Shown here in pieces: positions 1 through 11,989 of a DNA stretch of 64,000 nucleotides. The position numbers and the translations under genes are program-made. Position 1 is the stretch's first letter, and each line of letters opens with the position of its first letter. This DNA comes from Caulobacterales bacterium RIFCSPHIGHO2_01_FULL_70_19 (GTDB taxonomy: Bacteria > Pseudomonadota > Alphaproteobacteria > Caulobacterales > Caulobacteraceae). Location of the stretch: positions 1 to 64,000 of the forward strand of contig MGLK01000042.1 of NCBI GenBank assembly GCA_001794825.1, written 5' to 3'. The notes under the pieces are model-generated. The model did no database searches and had not been told where the DNA came from. It saw only the letters and a list, made by a program, of their open reading frames with translations.

Positions 1-40
1 CAGGGGGAGGGGGACCATGCGAAGCATGGTGGAGGGGGCG
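1..40. repeat. Palindromic G-rich intergenic sequence
   Basis: G-rich runs flank a perfect hairpin, CCATGC-GAA-GCATGG at 15-29. It lies just downstream of the SMR gene stop on the minus strand, so it could act as a weak terminator or be a copy of an interspersed intergenic repeat. Only one copy is visible here, so the repeat status is inference. Confidence 0.3.
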
Positions 41-55
41 GAGGCAGGCAAGCCG

Positions 56-385
56 TCAGCGCGCCTCTCCGCCCGGCGCCAGACGGAACAGCACCAGCCC
101 CGCCAGCACCAGCAGGGCGGCCAGCACCCGCAGCGGGCTCAGGTGCTCGCCGAGAAAGATCACGCCGACGATGAAGGCGCCCACCGCCCCGATGCCGGTC
201 CACACCACATAGGCGGTGCCCATCGGCAGGCTCTTCATGGCCAGCGACAGCAGGGCGAAGCTGACGCCCATGAAGGCCAGCGTCGCCACGCTGGGCCACA
301 GGCGGGTGAAGCCCGCCGACTGCTTCATGAAACCGGCCCAGACGATCTCGAACAGGCCGGCGATGATCAGATAGGTCCAGGCCAC
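56..385 (-). CDS. sugE: SMR-family small multidrug/guanidinium exporter (SugE-like)
   Basis: Inner-membrane small multidrug resistance protein of about 109 residues with four predicted helices. It has the membrane-embedded glutamate in helix 1 (AGLFEIVWA) and the family motif YVVWTGIGAVGAF, which favours the SugE/Gdx (guanidinium exporter) branch over EmrE. The ORF track starts at a TTG six codons upstream. I prefer the GTG at 385 (VAWTYLII) because AGGAGGG lies 6 nt before it and homologues start at this point. It forms a dimeric proton-coupled antiporter in the known family. It stands alone, divergent from no visible partner, and has a possible riboswitch hairpin in its leader. Exact substrate is inferred. 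Confidence 0.85.
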   Translation of the reverse strand: MAWTYLIIAGLFEIVWAGFMKQSAGFTRLWPSVATLAFMGVSFALLSLAMKSLPMGTAYVVWTGIGAVGAFIVGVIFLGEHLSPLRVLAALLVLAGLVLFRLAPGGEAR

Positions 386-407
386 GCGCGGCCCTCCTCG
401 CAAAGGG

Positions 408-421
408 CCGGGCCGTCCCGG
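408..421 (-). promoter_or_regulatory. ACGG-tetraloop hairpin, possible half of a guanidine-II (mini-ykkC) riboswitch
   Basis: On the minus strand the sugE leader contains CCGGG-ACGG-CCCGG, a perfect 5-bp stem with an ACGR tetraloop, ending about 12 nt before the Shine-Dalgarno. Guanidine-II riboswitches consist of two ACGR-loop hairpins before SMR exporter genes. A second hairpin about 25 nt upstream (CGAGG-CCACGU-CCUCG) does not have the canonical loop, so the call is tentative. Confidence 0.3.
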
Positions 422-468
422 ACTTGGCCCGCGCAGCGGGGCGAGGACGTGGCCTCGTCTTGCAGGGG

Positions 469-1449
469 CTATCTAGGGCGCCTTTTAGCCGGGTCAAGCG
501 TGGGAGCCCGGAGCGTCAGGATCACGATCTCAGGCGGCGCGCGGAACCGCACCGGCAGGATCGACACGCCCACCCCGCCGGTGACGAACAGCTTACGGCC
601 GCCTTCGTCATACAGGCCGCACGGCCAGCGGTACGATCCCGCCGACGGCAGGACGGGCCTGCCGAGTATCGGGAGGTTCACCTGGCCGCAGTGCGTGTGG
701 CCCGCGAGGGTCAGGGCGACGCGGTCCGGAACCTCAGCGAACGGATCGGGCCAGTGGCTTAGCACAATCACCGGCGCGTCATCGTCTGCGTGGGCCAGCG
801 TCTGCGGTACCGAGGTCGTCAGCCGCCGCGAATCCATATCGGCCAGCCCCCCGACCCAAAACGCTCCGCCCGGGCGCGCAACCCTGACCGCACGATTCTC
901 GAGCAAGACGACGTCCGCTCGGGCCAAGGCTGCCGCCGTCGCCCGGTCGTCGAACCAGGAGTCATGGTTGCCGAGCACCGCGAAGGTGCCCAGCGGGCTC
1001 TTCAGCGCCCGGAAGGCCTCGACGCCCTGCAGGACATCCGACCGCTCGGACGCCGCCCGCACGGCCGCCGGCTCGTGCCCGCCGGCGTAGTCGCCAAGCA
1101 GAACCACCACGTCCGGCCGCTCGGCGTTCATGCGGTCGACCAGGCCGCGGACCCTCGCCACGTCCATGTGCGGGGCGGCGACATGGGTGTCGGAGATGAT
1201 GCCGATGCGGAGTGGCGGCCCCTGCCATCGCGCGCTTTCTACCGCCACCTGCCGCACCTTGAGGGTGCTCGGCTCGATCAGGAACGCCCAGACGCCGAAG
1301 CACCACCCGACGGCGATGAGGGCGGCGAGGATTGCGGCAAGAAAAATCCGGCGGCTGCGCAGCAACCGCCGGATCAGAAGGACGAAGATGACCGGTCCGA
1401 CGACCGCCCCGATCCACGCAAGGACCAGAACGAGTTCCGGCCCCGCCAT
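469..1449 (-). CDS. Membrane-anchored calcineurin-like metallophosphoesterase (YkuE/YaeI type)
   Basis: A 326-residue protein with two N-terminal hydrophobic segments (about residues 5-28 and 36-57) followed by a calcineurin-like phosphoesterase domain. The metal-binding blocks are present in order: GIISDTHVAAPHMD, LLGDY, LGNHDSW, LSHWPDP and LAGHTHCGQ. Members of this family hydrolyse phosphomonoesters or UDP-diacylglucosamine-like lipids at the membrane; the substrate here is unknown. It starts only 7 bp after the atpC stop, so it is probably the last gene of the ATP synthase transcript. Confidence 0.85.
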   Translation of the reverse strand: MAGPELVLVLAWIGAVVGPVIFVLLIRRLLRSRRIFLAAILAALIAVGWCFGVWAFLIEPSTLKVRQVAVESARWQGPPLRIGIISDTHVAAPHMDVARVRGLVDRMNAERPDVVVLLGDYAGGHEPAAVRAASERSDVLQGVEAFRALKSPLGTFAVLGNHDSWFDDRATAAALARADVVLLENRAVRVARPGGAFWVGGLADMDSRRLTTSVPQTLAHADDDAPVIVLSHWPDPFAEVPDRVALTLAGHTHCGQVNLPILGRPVLPSAGSYRWPCGLYDEGGRKLFVTGGVGVSILPVRFRAPPEIVILTLRAPTLDPAKRRPR

Positions 1450-1456
1450 GCCGGGA

Positions 1457-1726
1457 TCAGCCCGCCGCGACTTCCGCGGCCTTCTCGGCCAGGATGGTCA
1501 GGCCGGCCGGGGTGACGTCGGCGAAGCCGCCGTGCACCTCGAACTGGCGGCGCGAACCGCCGTCAATGACCGTCACCACGCCTTCGCGCAGGGCGGTCAT
1601 GAACGGGGCGTGGTCGGCCAGCACGCCGAAGTCGCCCTCGACGCCCGGGGCGTCGACCTGGTCCACGAGGCCCGAGAAGACCTCGCGTTCCGGGGCGACC
1701 AGCGAGAACTGCAGCTTTCCGGCCAT
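1457..1726 (-). CDS. atpC: F1 ATP synthase epsilon subunit
   Basis: This 89-residue subunit has the epsilon beta-sandwich signature (LQFSLVAPEREVFSG, GDFGVLADHAPFMTALREG). It links the gamma stalk to the c-ring and regulates hydrolysis. It is shorter than the roughly 135-residue E. coli protein because the C-terminal helical hairpin is missing, as is usual in alphaproteobacteria. It follows atpD with a 1-bp gap and precedes the metallophosphoesterase gene. Confidence 0.95.
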   Translation of the reverse strand: MAGKLQFSLVAPEREVFSGLVDQVDAPGVEGDFGVLADHAPFMTALREGVVTVIDGGSRRQFEVHGGFADVTPAGLTILAEKAAEVAAG

Positions 1727-1727
1727 C

Positions 1728-3314
<1,587 letters not shown>

Positions 3315-4193
3315 TCAGAGCGCTTCCGCGCCGGCGATGATCTCGATCAGTTCGGTGGTGATCTGGGCCTGGCGCTTGCGGTTGTACTGCAGGGTCAGGC
3401 TGTTGATCAGGTCGCCCGCGTTGCGCGTGGCGTTGTCCATGGCGCCCATCTGGGCCCCGAAGAAGCTGGCCTGGTTCTCGTACAGGGCGGCCAGCACCTG
3501 GGTGGTGATGTTGCGCGGCAGCAGGGTCTCGAGGATCTCCTCCTCGGACGGCTCGTAGTCGTAGACGGCGCCGTTCAGGTCGATGGGCGGCGCGTCGCCG
3601 TCGACGACCGCCGGGATCAGCTGCTTCGGCGTCGGCACCTGGGAGATGACCGACTGGAAGCGGCTGTAGAACAGGGTCACGACGTCGGCGTTGCCGGCCT
3701 CGAACTCCTCGGCGATCAGGGCCGCGACCGGCTCCGCCGCCGGCAGGCCGATGGTCTTGTGCTCCGACATCTCGAAGGTGCGGACGATGCGGTCGCCGTA
3801 GATGCGCGACAGGCCGTCGCGGACCTTGCGGCCCACGGCGACGATGCGGACGTCCTTGCCCTCGGCCAGCAGGGTCTTGATGCGCTCGCGCGCGGCCCGG
3901 ATGACGTTGGTGTTGAAGCCGCCGGCCAGACCCTTGTCGCCGGTGGCGACGACGATCAGGTGCTTCTGGTCCGAGCCCGTGCCGGCCAGCAGCTTCGGCG
4001 CCCCGTCGCCCGAGACGCCGGCCGCCAGGTTGGCGATCACGGCGGCCATCTTGCGGGCGTAGGGACGGGCGCTCTCGGCCTGCTCCTGGGCGCGCTTCAG
4101 CTTGGCCGCGGCGACCATGTTCAGGGCTTTCGTGATCTTCTGCGTGGACTTCACGCTTCCGATCCGATTGCGCATTTCCTTGAGGCTGGCCAT
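3315..4193 (-). CDS. atpG: F1 ATP synthase gamma subunit
   Basis: A 292-residue central stalk subunit. The start [24 protein letters not shown] and the C-terminal segment [27 protein letters not shown] are diagnostic for the coiled-coil that rotates inside the alpha3beta3 ring. It lies 32 bp after atpA and 42 bp before atpD on the minus strand. Nothing unusual in length or residues. Confidence 0.97.
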   Translation of the reverse strand: MASLKEMRNRIGSVKSTQKITKALNMVAAAKLKRAQEQAESARPYARKMAAVIANLAAGVSGDGAPKLLAGTGSDQKHLIVVATGDKGLAGGFNTNVIRAARERIKTLLAEGKDVRIVAVGRKVRDGLSRIYGDRIVRTFEMSEHKTIGLPAAEPVAALIAEEFEAGNADVVTLFYSRFQSVISQVPTPKQLIPAVVDGDAPPIDLNGAVYDYEPSEEEILETLLPRNITTQVLAALYENQASFFGAQMGAMDNATRNAGDLINSLTLQYNRKRQAQITTELIEIIAGAEAL

Positions 4194-4225
4194 CCGGCGC
4201 TACTCTCTCGCTATCCGGTCCGGTC

Positions 4226-5827
<1,602 letters not shown>

Positions 5828-6382
5828 TTACGCGCGCTTGAGGGCGAACTTCATCTGGTCGAGCTTGGTCTTCAGCGAGGCGTCGAACAGCTTCGAGCCC
5901 ACCTTGACCTTGAGGCCGCCGAGGATCGACGGATCCACGCGGGTGGTCAGTTCAGGATCCTTGCCGAGCGCGGCGCGCAGGGCGGTCTGGATCGACTTCA
6001 GCTGCCCGGCGTCGAGCGGCTGGGCGGTGACCACCTCGGCGGCGACCACGCCGGTCTTCTTCGCATACAGCGCCTCGAAGCCGGCGATCACGCCGGGCAG
6101 GTCCCGGGCGCGGCCGTTCTGGCCGAGCAGGCCGAGGAAGTTGCGGGTGGTGCGGTGGAACTTCGCCGCGTCCGAGATGGCGACGAGCCCCTTCTGCTGG
6201 TCCTCGGCGGCGATCACCGGCGAGGTCGCCAGGCGGCGCAGGTCGGCGCTGTCGATCCAGGCCGCGCGCAGCGACTTCAGGTCCGCGCGCACGGCGTCCA
6301 GCGCGCCCGTCTCGTCAGCGAGGTCGAACAGCGCCTGTGCATAGCGCTCGCCGACTTCCGTCGTTCTGAAATCGTCAGCCAC
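5828..6382 (-). CDS. atpH: F1 ATP synthase delta subunit
   Basis: A 184-residue peripheral stalk subunit (OSCP homologue) that clamps F1 to the b-subunits. It has the family N-terminal helical bundle (VGERYAQALFDLADETGAL) and the C-terminal conserved DPSILGGLKVKVGSKLFDASLK. The start is GTG at 6382 with no strong Shine-Dalgarno. It is the first gene of the atpHAGDC operon; F0 genes are not in the window, the usual split arrangement of alphaproteobacteria. Confidence 0.95.
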   Translation of the reverse strand: MADDFRTTEVGERYAQALFDLADETGALDAVRADLKSLRAAWIDSADLRRLATSPVIAAEDQQKGLVAISDAAKFHRTTRNFLGLLGQNGRARDLPGVIAGFEALYAKKTGVVAAEVVTAQPLDAGQLKSIQTALRAALGKDPELTTRVDPSILGGLKVKVGSKLFDASLKTKLDQMKFALKRA

Positions 6383-6649
6383 TTACAAGGTCCGCGCGGG
6401 TTAGCGTTCGGGTTAGGACCGGCGGCGGGTTCGCCCCGATCAAAGGCCTGAAATGCTTGAAGAAAGCACGCCGGGGACGCGCCTTGCGACGCGCCCTCGG
6501 CCTAAGCCGGGCGCCTGATAGCACCCGCGCCCCCAAACCGCAACCGAGGCAGCAGGCCGCACCGGGCCGCGACGTAACAGGATGTGAGGCGCGCCGCCGT
6601 CGCGGCCGCGGGCAAGGTGCGGCGGCCTTCGCCTGATGGAAACGCCGCC

Positions 6650-7510
6650 ATGCTCTTCGCCCGAACCCTCGCCCTCGCCGCCCTCTGCCTCGCCGCCGTC
6701 GCCGGACCCTCGGCGGCGGGCGAGCCCGGGGCGTTCCGGGCCATGAGCTACAACATCCGCGTGGACGTGCCCTCGGACAATCCGACCTGGGCCGAGCGAC
6801 GGCCGCACATGGCCGCCCAGATCGCCTTCGTGGATCCCGACATTCTCGGGGTGCAGGAGGCGCAGCCGCACATGGTCGACTACCTGGCGGAGCGACTGCC
6901 CGAGTACGACCGCTACGGCGTCGGCCGGGACGACGGCCGGGTGGGCGAGAGCGCCACGCTGTTCTGGAAGCGCGACCGGTTCGAACCGTTGCGGACCGGG
7001 ACCTTCTGGTGTTCGCCCACGCCGGAGGTCCCGTCGAAGGGCTGGGACGCGGCCTATCCCCGCACCGTCACCCGCGCGGTGCTGCGCGACCGGCGCGACG
7101 GTCGTCTGCTCGATGTGCGCAACACCCACTTCGACCACGTCGGCGCGGTCGCCCGAGAGCGCTGCGCCGCGCTCGTCGCGCAGATCGCCCCGGTGGAGAT
7201 CGACGGCGTCCGCGCCGCCGTGGTGCTGATGGGCGACTTCAACACCGGCCCGGGCACGCCGCCCTACGAAACGATCGTCGGCGCAGGCCTGACCGACGCC
7301 CGCGGCGTGAGTCCGGTGGTGTTCGGCCCCGCCGGCACCTTCAACGCCTTCGACATCGCCCGGGACAACGACGGCGTCGCCATCGACCACCTGTTCATCG
7401 GCCCCGGCCTCGCCGTCGAGCGGTTCGGGGTGCTCACCGATTCCTTCGGGGGACGCGTCATCTCCGACCACTTCCCGCTGGTCGCCGACCTCCGACCCGC
7501 CGCGCCCTGA
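6650..7510 (+). CDS. Exported endonuclease/exonuclease/phosphatase-family protein
   Basis: I start this at ATG 6650, which gives a 286-residue protein with a clean signal peptide (MLFARTLALAALCLAAVAGPSAAG); the ORF-track start 22 codons upstream would bury it. The EEP fold motifs are present: SYNIRVD (Asn), VQEAQ (Glu), NTHFDHVG, MGDFNTGPGTPPY and SDHFPLVADL (Asp-His). Enzymes of this fold cleave phosphodiesters in nucleic acids, lipids or sugars, and the substrate cannot be told. It is divergent from atpH and ends at a strong bidirectional terminator. Confidence 0.85.
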   Translation: MLFARTLALAALCLAAVAGPSAAGEPGAFRAMSYNIRVDVPSDNPTWAERRPHMAAQIAFVDPDILGVQEAQPHMVDYLAERLPEYDRYGVGRDDGRVGESATLFWKRDRFEPLRTGTFWCSPTPEVPSKGWDAAYPRTVTRAVLRDRRDGRLLDVRNTHFDHVGAVARERCAALVAQIAPVEIDGVRAAVVLMGDFNTGPGTPPYETIVGAGLTDARGVSPVVFGPAGTFNAFDIARDNDGVAIDHLFIGPGLAVERFGVLTDSFGGRVISDHFPLVADLRPAAP

Positions 7511-7531
7511 AGGCGGCCGGGTGCAGAAAAA

Positions 7532-7568
7532 GGAAGGGCGCCCGGCCGCGCGGGCCGGGCGCCCTTCC
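7532..7568. terminator. Bidirectional intrinsic terminator
   Basis: A perfect 16-bp stem (GGAAGGGCGCCCGGCC and its complement) with a 5-nt loop lies between convergent genes. On the minus strand the stem is followed by TTTTTCTGC, so it best terminates the Cys-rich operon; it can also end the EEP gene. Confidence 0.85.
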
Positions 7569-7580
7569 CTCAGTCAGGCG

Positions 7581-7790
7581 TCAGTGGCCGCCGTGGTCGG
7601 CGCAGTGCCCGGCGCAGTCGCCGATGCACTCGACGCACGCCTTGCAGCACTCGACGCAGGCGTCGCAGCATGCCGCGAGCAGATCGCAGCAGCTGTGGGC
7701 CAGCTGGGCCAGGGCGGCCGGTTCGGCCGCAAGGGCGGCGCCGCCGGACATGGTCAGGGCCAGCGCGGCCAGGGTGAGAACGCGTTTCAT
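7581..7790 (-). CDS. Exported Cys-rich small protein, probable metal binder
   Basis: A 69-residue protein with a signal peptide (MKRVLTLAALALTMSGGAALA) and a mature part of about 47 residues that holds 11 cysteines and several histidines. The cysteines recur every 3-4 residues (CCDLLAACCDACVECCKAC), a pattern that would line one face of an amphipathic helix as in copper-storage proteins. That suggests binding of copper or another thiophilic metal in the periplasm, which is inference. It is the second gene of a two-gene minus-strand operon and ends at a terminator. I do not recognise a named family. Confidence 0.75.
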   Translation of the reverse strand: MKRVLTLAALALTMSGGAALAAEPAALAQLAHSCCDLLAACCDACVECCKACVECIGDCAGHCADHGGH

Positions 7791-7841
7791 CTCAGTCTCC
7801 GTTGTTCAGGATTGAATGGTTTGCAGGCTTTGCAGACGCAT

Positions 7842-8144
7842 TCAGCCCCGGGGCGGAGGCGGTTCGGGTCCGAGGGAACGGCCGGCGATCCGGTCATCGG
7901 CCGGTCGCGGAACGGCGGGCTTTGCGGCCGGGGGAGCGGGCTCCGCGGACGGGACCGGCGCCGGCGGGCAGACCGTGCGCGTCACGCAGACCTGGATGCA
8001 GGCGGGGGAGGTCTTCTCGGACTTCTCCGGGGCGCAGTCGGCCGGCGCCGGATGATGCGCCGGAGCGCTCATGGCGATCGCCGGCGCGCCCAGCATCAGG
8101 ATGCCGAGCGTCAGGATCAGGGAGAGGAGCCGGCGAACGTGCAT
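7842..8144 (-). CDS. Exported Cys/Pro-rich hypothetical protein
   Basis: This 100-residue protein has a signal peptide (MHVRRLLSLILTLGILMLGAPAIA), then a short His/Cys segment (APAHHPAPADCAP) and CIQVCVTRTVC, then a Pro/Ala-rich tail ending PEPPPPRG. It lies 51 bp upstream of the Cys-rich gene in the same direction, so the two are probably co-transcribed. The four cysteines and paired histidines fit a periplasmic metal-handling role, but no family is recognised. It is divergent from terC. Confidence 0.65.
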   Translation of the reverse strand: MHVRRLLSLILTLGILMLGAPAIAMSAPAHHPAPADCAPEKSEKTSPACIQVCVTRTVCPPAPVPSAEPAPPAAKPAVPRPADDRIAGRSLGPEPPPPRG

Positions 8145-8330
8145 GCGGCGCTTCAGCGGTGACGGACGCTGCAGCCTGAACCTCCGCCGGCGGAACCGCT
8201 ACAGGAAACGAGGCCCGCCGGCTGCGGCATTTTCCCGCTCCCCGCGACCGGCCGCGACCTTCGTGCATTGCCGCAACCGCAACCGGCGCCGTATCACGCG
8301 CATTCCAGACCGGATCTCCAGGACCCGAAC

Positions 8331-9173
8331 ATGTTCGACAGCCTCATCGCCCTCTTTTCCGACCCGGCCGCCTGGGCGGCCCTGGTCACCCTGGTGGTGA
8401 TGGAGGTCGTGCTCGGCATCGACAACCTGGTCTTCATCTCGATCCTGTCGAACAAGCTGCCCCCCGAGCAACGCCAGCGGACGCGCCGGATCGGCATCGG
8501 CCTGGCCCTGATCATGCGCCTCGCCCTGCTGATGACCATCGGCTGGATCGTCGGCCTGACCGCGCCGGTCTTCGATCTCGGCCTCGTCGGCCCGGCGGGA
8601 TCGCACGGCGAGCCCACCTTCGAGACCGCCTTCAGCTGGCGCGACCTGATCCTCATCGCCGGCGGCCTGTTCCTGGTGTGGAAGGCGACCAAGGAGATCC
8701 ACCACACGGTCGACCCCAAGCCGACCCATGACGTGCTGGACGCGAAGCATGCCGTCATCAACAACATGGGCGCGGCCATCTTCCAGATCATCCTGCTGGA
8801 CCTGGTGTTCTCGATCGACTCGATCCTGACCGCGGTGGGCATGACCGATCACATCCCGATCATGGTCGTGGCCGTGATCGCCGCCGTCACCGTCATGCTG
8901 CTGGCCGCCGACCCGCTGGCCAACTTCATCGAGAAGAACCCGACCGTGGTGATGCTGGCGCTCGGCTTCCTGCTGATGATCGGCGCCGTGCTCATCGCCG
9001 ACGGCTTCGGCGTCCACGTGCCCAAGGGCTACATCTACGCCGCCATGGCCTTCTCGGCGCTGGTCGAGGCCCTGAACATGTGGGGCCGCGCCGGGGCCGA
9101 GAGGAAGGCCCGCGCGGAAGAGGCCCGGCAGGCGGAGCTCAATCGTCGCGAGACCGCCGAACCCGGGGTCTGA
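8331..9173 (+). CDS. TerC-family integral membrane protein
   Basis: I start at ATG 8331 ([19 protein letters not shown]), 280 residues; the ORF track is 21 codons longer. Eight or so hydrophobic helices carry the two TerC signatures with membrane acidic residues, [18 protein letters not shown] and [15 protein letters not shown]. Related proteins export manganese or act in tellurite resistance and membrane-protein metallation. It lies next to the divergent Cys-rich pair, in keeping with a metal-related neighbourhood, though that link is inference. Confidence 0.9.
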   Translation: MFDSLIALFSDPAAWAALVTLVVMEVVLGIDNLVFISILSNKLPPEQRQRTRRIGIGLALIMRLALLMTIGWIVGLTAPVFDLGLVGPAGSHGEPTFETAFSWRDLILIAGGLFLVWKATKEIHHTVDPKPTHDVLDAKHAVINNMGAAIFQIILLDLVFSIDSILTAVGMTDHIPIMVVAVIAAVTVMLLAADPLANFIEKNPTVVMLALGFLLMIGAVLIADGFGVHVPKGYIYAAMAFSALVEALNMWGRAGAERKARAEEARQAELNRRETAEPGV

Positions 9174-9174
9174 C

Positions 9175-9948
9175 TTGAGCTGGCTCGCCCTCCTCGCGAG
9201 CCTGTTGCTGGCCGGGCCGCCGGGGCCGTCGGCGTCGGCGATCCCGGTCGTGCCGGTCTATGGCTACGAGGTGGTGCGGGTGTGGCCGCATGACCGGAAC
9301 GCCTTCACCCAGGGACTCGCCTGGCGGGACGGCGAACTGCTCGAGAGCACCGGCCGTTATCCGTCGACGGTCCGCCGCGTCCGGCTGGAGGACGGCGTCG
9401 TGCTGCAGCGGCAGGAGCTCGGGTCCGCGCTGTTCGGCGAGGGTCTGAACGAGATCGACGGCCGCGTGTTCACCCTCACCTGGCGGAGCGGCAGGGGCTT
9501 CGTCTGGGACGCCGGGAATCTCGCGCCGCTGGGCGAGTTCGCCTACGCGGGAGAGGGATGGGGTCTGGCGGATGACGGGCGTCGACTGATCCTCTCCGAC
9601 GGCACGCCGGTTCTCCGCTTTCTCGATCCCGGCACCTTCGCCGAGACCGGGCGGGTCGACGTCACCCTCGACGGCCGTCCCCTCGCGCGCATCAACGAGC
9701 TGGAGTGGATCGAGGGAGAGGTGTTCGCCAACGTCTGGCAGACGGATGTGCTGGTGCGCATCGATCCCGCGACGGGCGAGGTCAGCGGAATCGTCGATCT
9801 CTCCGGCCTGCTGTCGGATCGCAGCGGGATGGACCCGACCGACGACGTCCTGAACGGCATCGCCTGGGATCCGGACGGGCGGCGCCTGTTCGTCACCGGC
9901 AAGAATTGGCCCTCGCTCTTCGAGATCCGCCTGACCGGCCCGCGCTGA
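9175..9948 (+). CDS. Glutaminyl-peptide cyclotransferase (plant/bacterial beta-propeller type)
   Basis: A 257-residue protein with an N-terminal signal-like segment and the glutamine cyclotransferase five-bladed propeller. Recognisable blocks are [76 protein letters not shown] and [20 protein letters not shown]. Such enzymes convert N-terminal Gln to pyroglutamate on exported peptides. The start is TTG one base after the terC stop, so the two are probably co-transcribed. Confidence 0.9.
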   Translation: MSWLALLASLLLAGPPGPSASAIPVVPVYGYEVVRVWPHDRNAFTQGLAWRDGELLESTGRYPSTVRRVRLEDGVVLQRQELGSALFGEGLNEIDGRVFTLTWRSGRGFVWDAGNLAPLGEFAYAGEGWGLADDGRRLILSDGTPVLRFLDPGTFAETGRVDVTLDGRPLARINELEWIEGEVFANVWQTDVLVRIDPATGEVSGIVDLSGLLSDRSGMDPTDDVLNGIAWDPDGRRLFVTGKNWPSLFEIRLTGPR

Positions 9949-10068
9949 ACCTCCGGCCGGAGCGCGGGTTAAAACGTTTGAGCCGTGAGGTTCCCTCGTG
10001 TAACCGGCAGCGCAACCATACGAATCCGGCCCTGCGCCGGCGCAGGGGAAGCCCCCGCGGAGACGCCC

Positions 10069-10602
10069 TTGACCCAGTCGCAATATCCTTCGTCCTTCGA
10101 CTACCCGGCGCTGCTGGCTTCCGGCCGCGGAGAGCTGTTCGGACCCGGCAATCCCCAGCTGCCGGCCCCGCCGATGCTGATGTTCGACCGCATCGTGCAG
10201 ATCAACGCCGACGGCGGCGCCCACGGAAAGGGCTATGTCGAGGCCGAACTCGACATCCACCCGGACCTCTGGTTCTTCCAGTGCCACTTCATCGGCGATC
10301 CGGTGATGCCGGGCTGCCTCGGCCTCGACGCCATGTGGCAGCTGGTCGGCTTCTATCTCGGCTGGATCGGCGGCCAGGGCCGCGGCCGGGCGCTCGGCGT
10401 CGGCGACGTCAAGTTCACCGGTCAGGTCACTCCCGACATCAAGCGGGTGGTCTACAAGATCGACCTCAAGCGGGTCATCAACCGCAAGCTGGTCATGGGC
10501 ATCGCCGACGGGGTGCTCGAGGCCGACGGCGAGATCATCTACCGGTGCGACGACATGCGGGTCGGCCTGTTCGGCGGAAACACGGAACCGGCGGGCGGCT
10601 GA
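10069..10602 (+). CDS. fabA: 3-hydroxydecanoyl-ACP dehydratase/isomerase FabA
   Basis: I start at TTG 10069 ([19 protein letters not shown]), 177 residues, close to the 171 of E. coli; the track start adds 28 unrelated residues. The catalytic His73 and Asp87 sit in [20 protein letters not shown]. FabA dehydrates 3-hydroxydecanoyl-ACP and isomerises trans-2 to cis-3-decenoyl-ACP, opening unsaturated fatty acid synthesis. It is followed 59 bp later by fabB, the standard fabAB pairing. Confidence 0.95.
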   Translation: MTQSQYPSSFDYPALLASGRGELFGPGNPQLPAPPMLMFDRIVQINADGGAHGKGYVEAELDIHPDLWFFQCHFIGDPVMPGCLGLDAMWQLVGFYLGWIGGQGRGRALGVGDVKFTGQVTPDIKRVVYKIDLKRVINRKLVMGIADGVLEADGEIIYRCDDMRVGLFGGNTEPAGG

Positions 10603-10661
10603 ATCCCTCTAACGGAAGCCGCGGGCAGGGCGGCGCGACGAGAGTAGTGGAAGGACAATTC

Positions 10662-11891
10662 ATGCGGCGTGTGGTCGTCACCGGACTGGGCATCGTCTCC
10701 TCGATCGGCACGGGGCAGGACGAGGTCGCGGCCTCCCTGCGCGAGGCGCGCTCGGGCGTGAAGCACGCCGCCGACCACGCCGCCCACGGCTTCCGCTCGC
10801 AGGTCTGGGCCCCGCCGTCGCTGGGCCACACGGCCGAGGACTGGGCTCCGCACGTCGACCGCCGCGCCGCCCGCTTCCTCGCCAACGGCACCGCCTGGGG
10901 CCACATCGCCTTCGAGGAGGCCCTGAAGGACTCCGGCCTGACGCCCGACGAGATCAAGGACGAGCGCATCGGCCTGATCGTCGGCGAGGGCGGCCCCTCG
11001 ACCCAGGTGATCCTGCAGGCGGCCCAGACCACGATCGAGAAGGGCTCGCCCAAGCGCATCGGCCCGTTCGCCGTGCCCAAGGCCATGGCCTCCGGCCCCT
11101 CGGCCGTGCTGGCCACCTGGTTCGAGCTCAAGGGCATCAACTATTCGATCAGCTCGGCCTGCGCGACCAGCGCCCACTGCATCGGCGCGGCCGCCGAACA
11201 GATCGCCTGGGGCAAGCAGGACGTGGTCTTCGCCGGCGGCTGCGAGGACATCGACTGGTCGATGTCCAACATGTTCGACGCCATGGGCGCCATGTCCTCG
11301 AACTTCAACGACACGCCGGCGAAGGCCAGCCGCGCCTACGACAAGGACCGCGACGGCTTCGTCATCGCCGGGGGCGCCGGCATCGTGGTGCTCGAGGAGT
11401 ACGAGCGGGCGAAGGCGCGCGGCGCGACCATCTACGCCGAGGTCACCGGCTACGGCGCGAACTCCGACGGCTACGACATGGTCGCCCCCTCGGGCGAGGG
11501 CGCCGAGCGCTGCATGCGCATCGCCCTGGAGATGGCCGGCAATCCGAAGATCGACTATCTGAACCCGCACGGCACCTCGACCCCGGTCGGCGACTCCAAG
11601 GAGATGGGCGCGGTGCGCAACGTCTTCGGCGACGCCCTGCCGATGATCTCCTCGACCAAGTCGCTGACCGGCCACAGCCTCGGCGCCGCGGGGGCGCAGG
11701 AGGCGATCTACTGCCTGCTGATGATGAAGCACGGCTTCGCCGCCGAGAGCGCCCACATCGAAAACCTCGACCCCGAGTTCGAGGGCATGCCGATCCTGCG
11801 CGAACGCCACGACGGCGAGCTGACCCACGTCATGTCCAACAGCTTCGGCTTCGGCGGCACCAACGGCACGCTGATCCTGTCGAAGGTCTGA
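10662..11891 (+). CDS. fabB: Beta-ketoacyl-ACP synthase I FabB
   Basis: ATG at 10662 with AAGGA 6 nt upstream gives 409 residues; the track ORF runs far upstream through fabA in another frame. The active-site Cys167 lies in [11 protein letters not shown], with the two histidines in [12 protein letters not shown] and [11 protein letters not shown]. FabB elongates the cis-3-decenoyl intermediate made by FabA. It forms an operon with fabA, and the antiporter and fabI genes follow in the same direction. Confidence 0.95.
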   Translation: MRRVVVTGLGIVSSIGTGQDEVAASLREARSGVKHAADHAAHGFRSQVWAPPSLGHTAEDWAPHVDRRAARFLANGTAWGHIAFEEALKDSGLTPDEIKDERIGLIVGEGGPSTQVILQAAQTTIEKGSPKRIGPFAVPKAMASGPSAVLATWFELKGINYSISSACATSAHCIGAAAEQIAWGKQDVVFAGGCEDIDWSMSNMFDAMGAMSSNFNDTPAKASRAYDKDRDGFVIAGGAGIVVLEEYERAKARGATIYAEVTGYGANSDGYDMVAPSGEGAERCMRIALEMAGNPKIDYLNPHGTSTPVGDSKEMGAVRNVFGDALPMISSTKSLTGHSLGAAGAQEAIYCLLMMKHGFAAESAHIENLDPEFEGMPILRERHDGELTHVMSNSFGFGGTNGTLILSKV

Positions 11892-11989
11892 ACCGCAACA
11901 CGCCCGGCGCGCTATAGTCGGCTCCCCGACACACGGAGCCGCTCCTGAGCCCTGATCCCTACATCCTCTTCCTGCTCGGCCTCGGCGGG

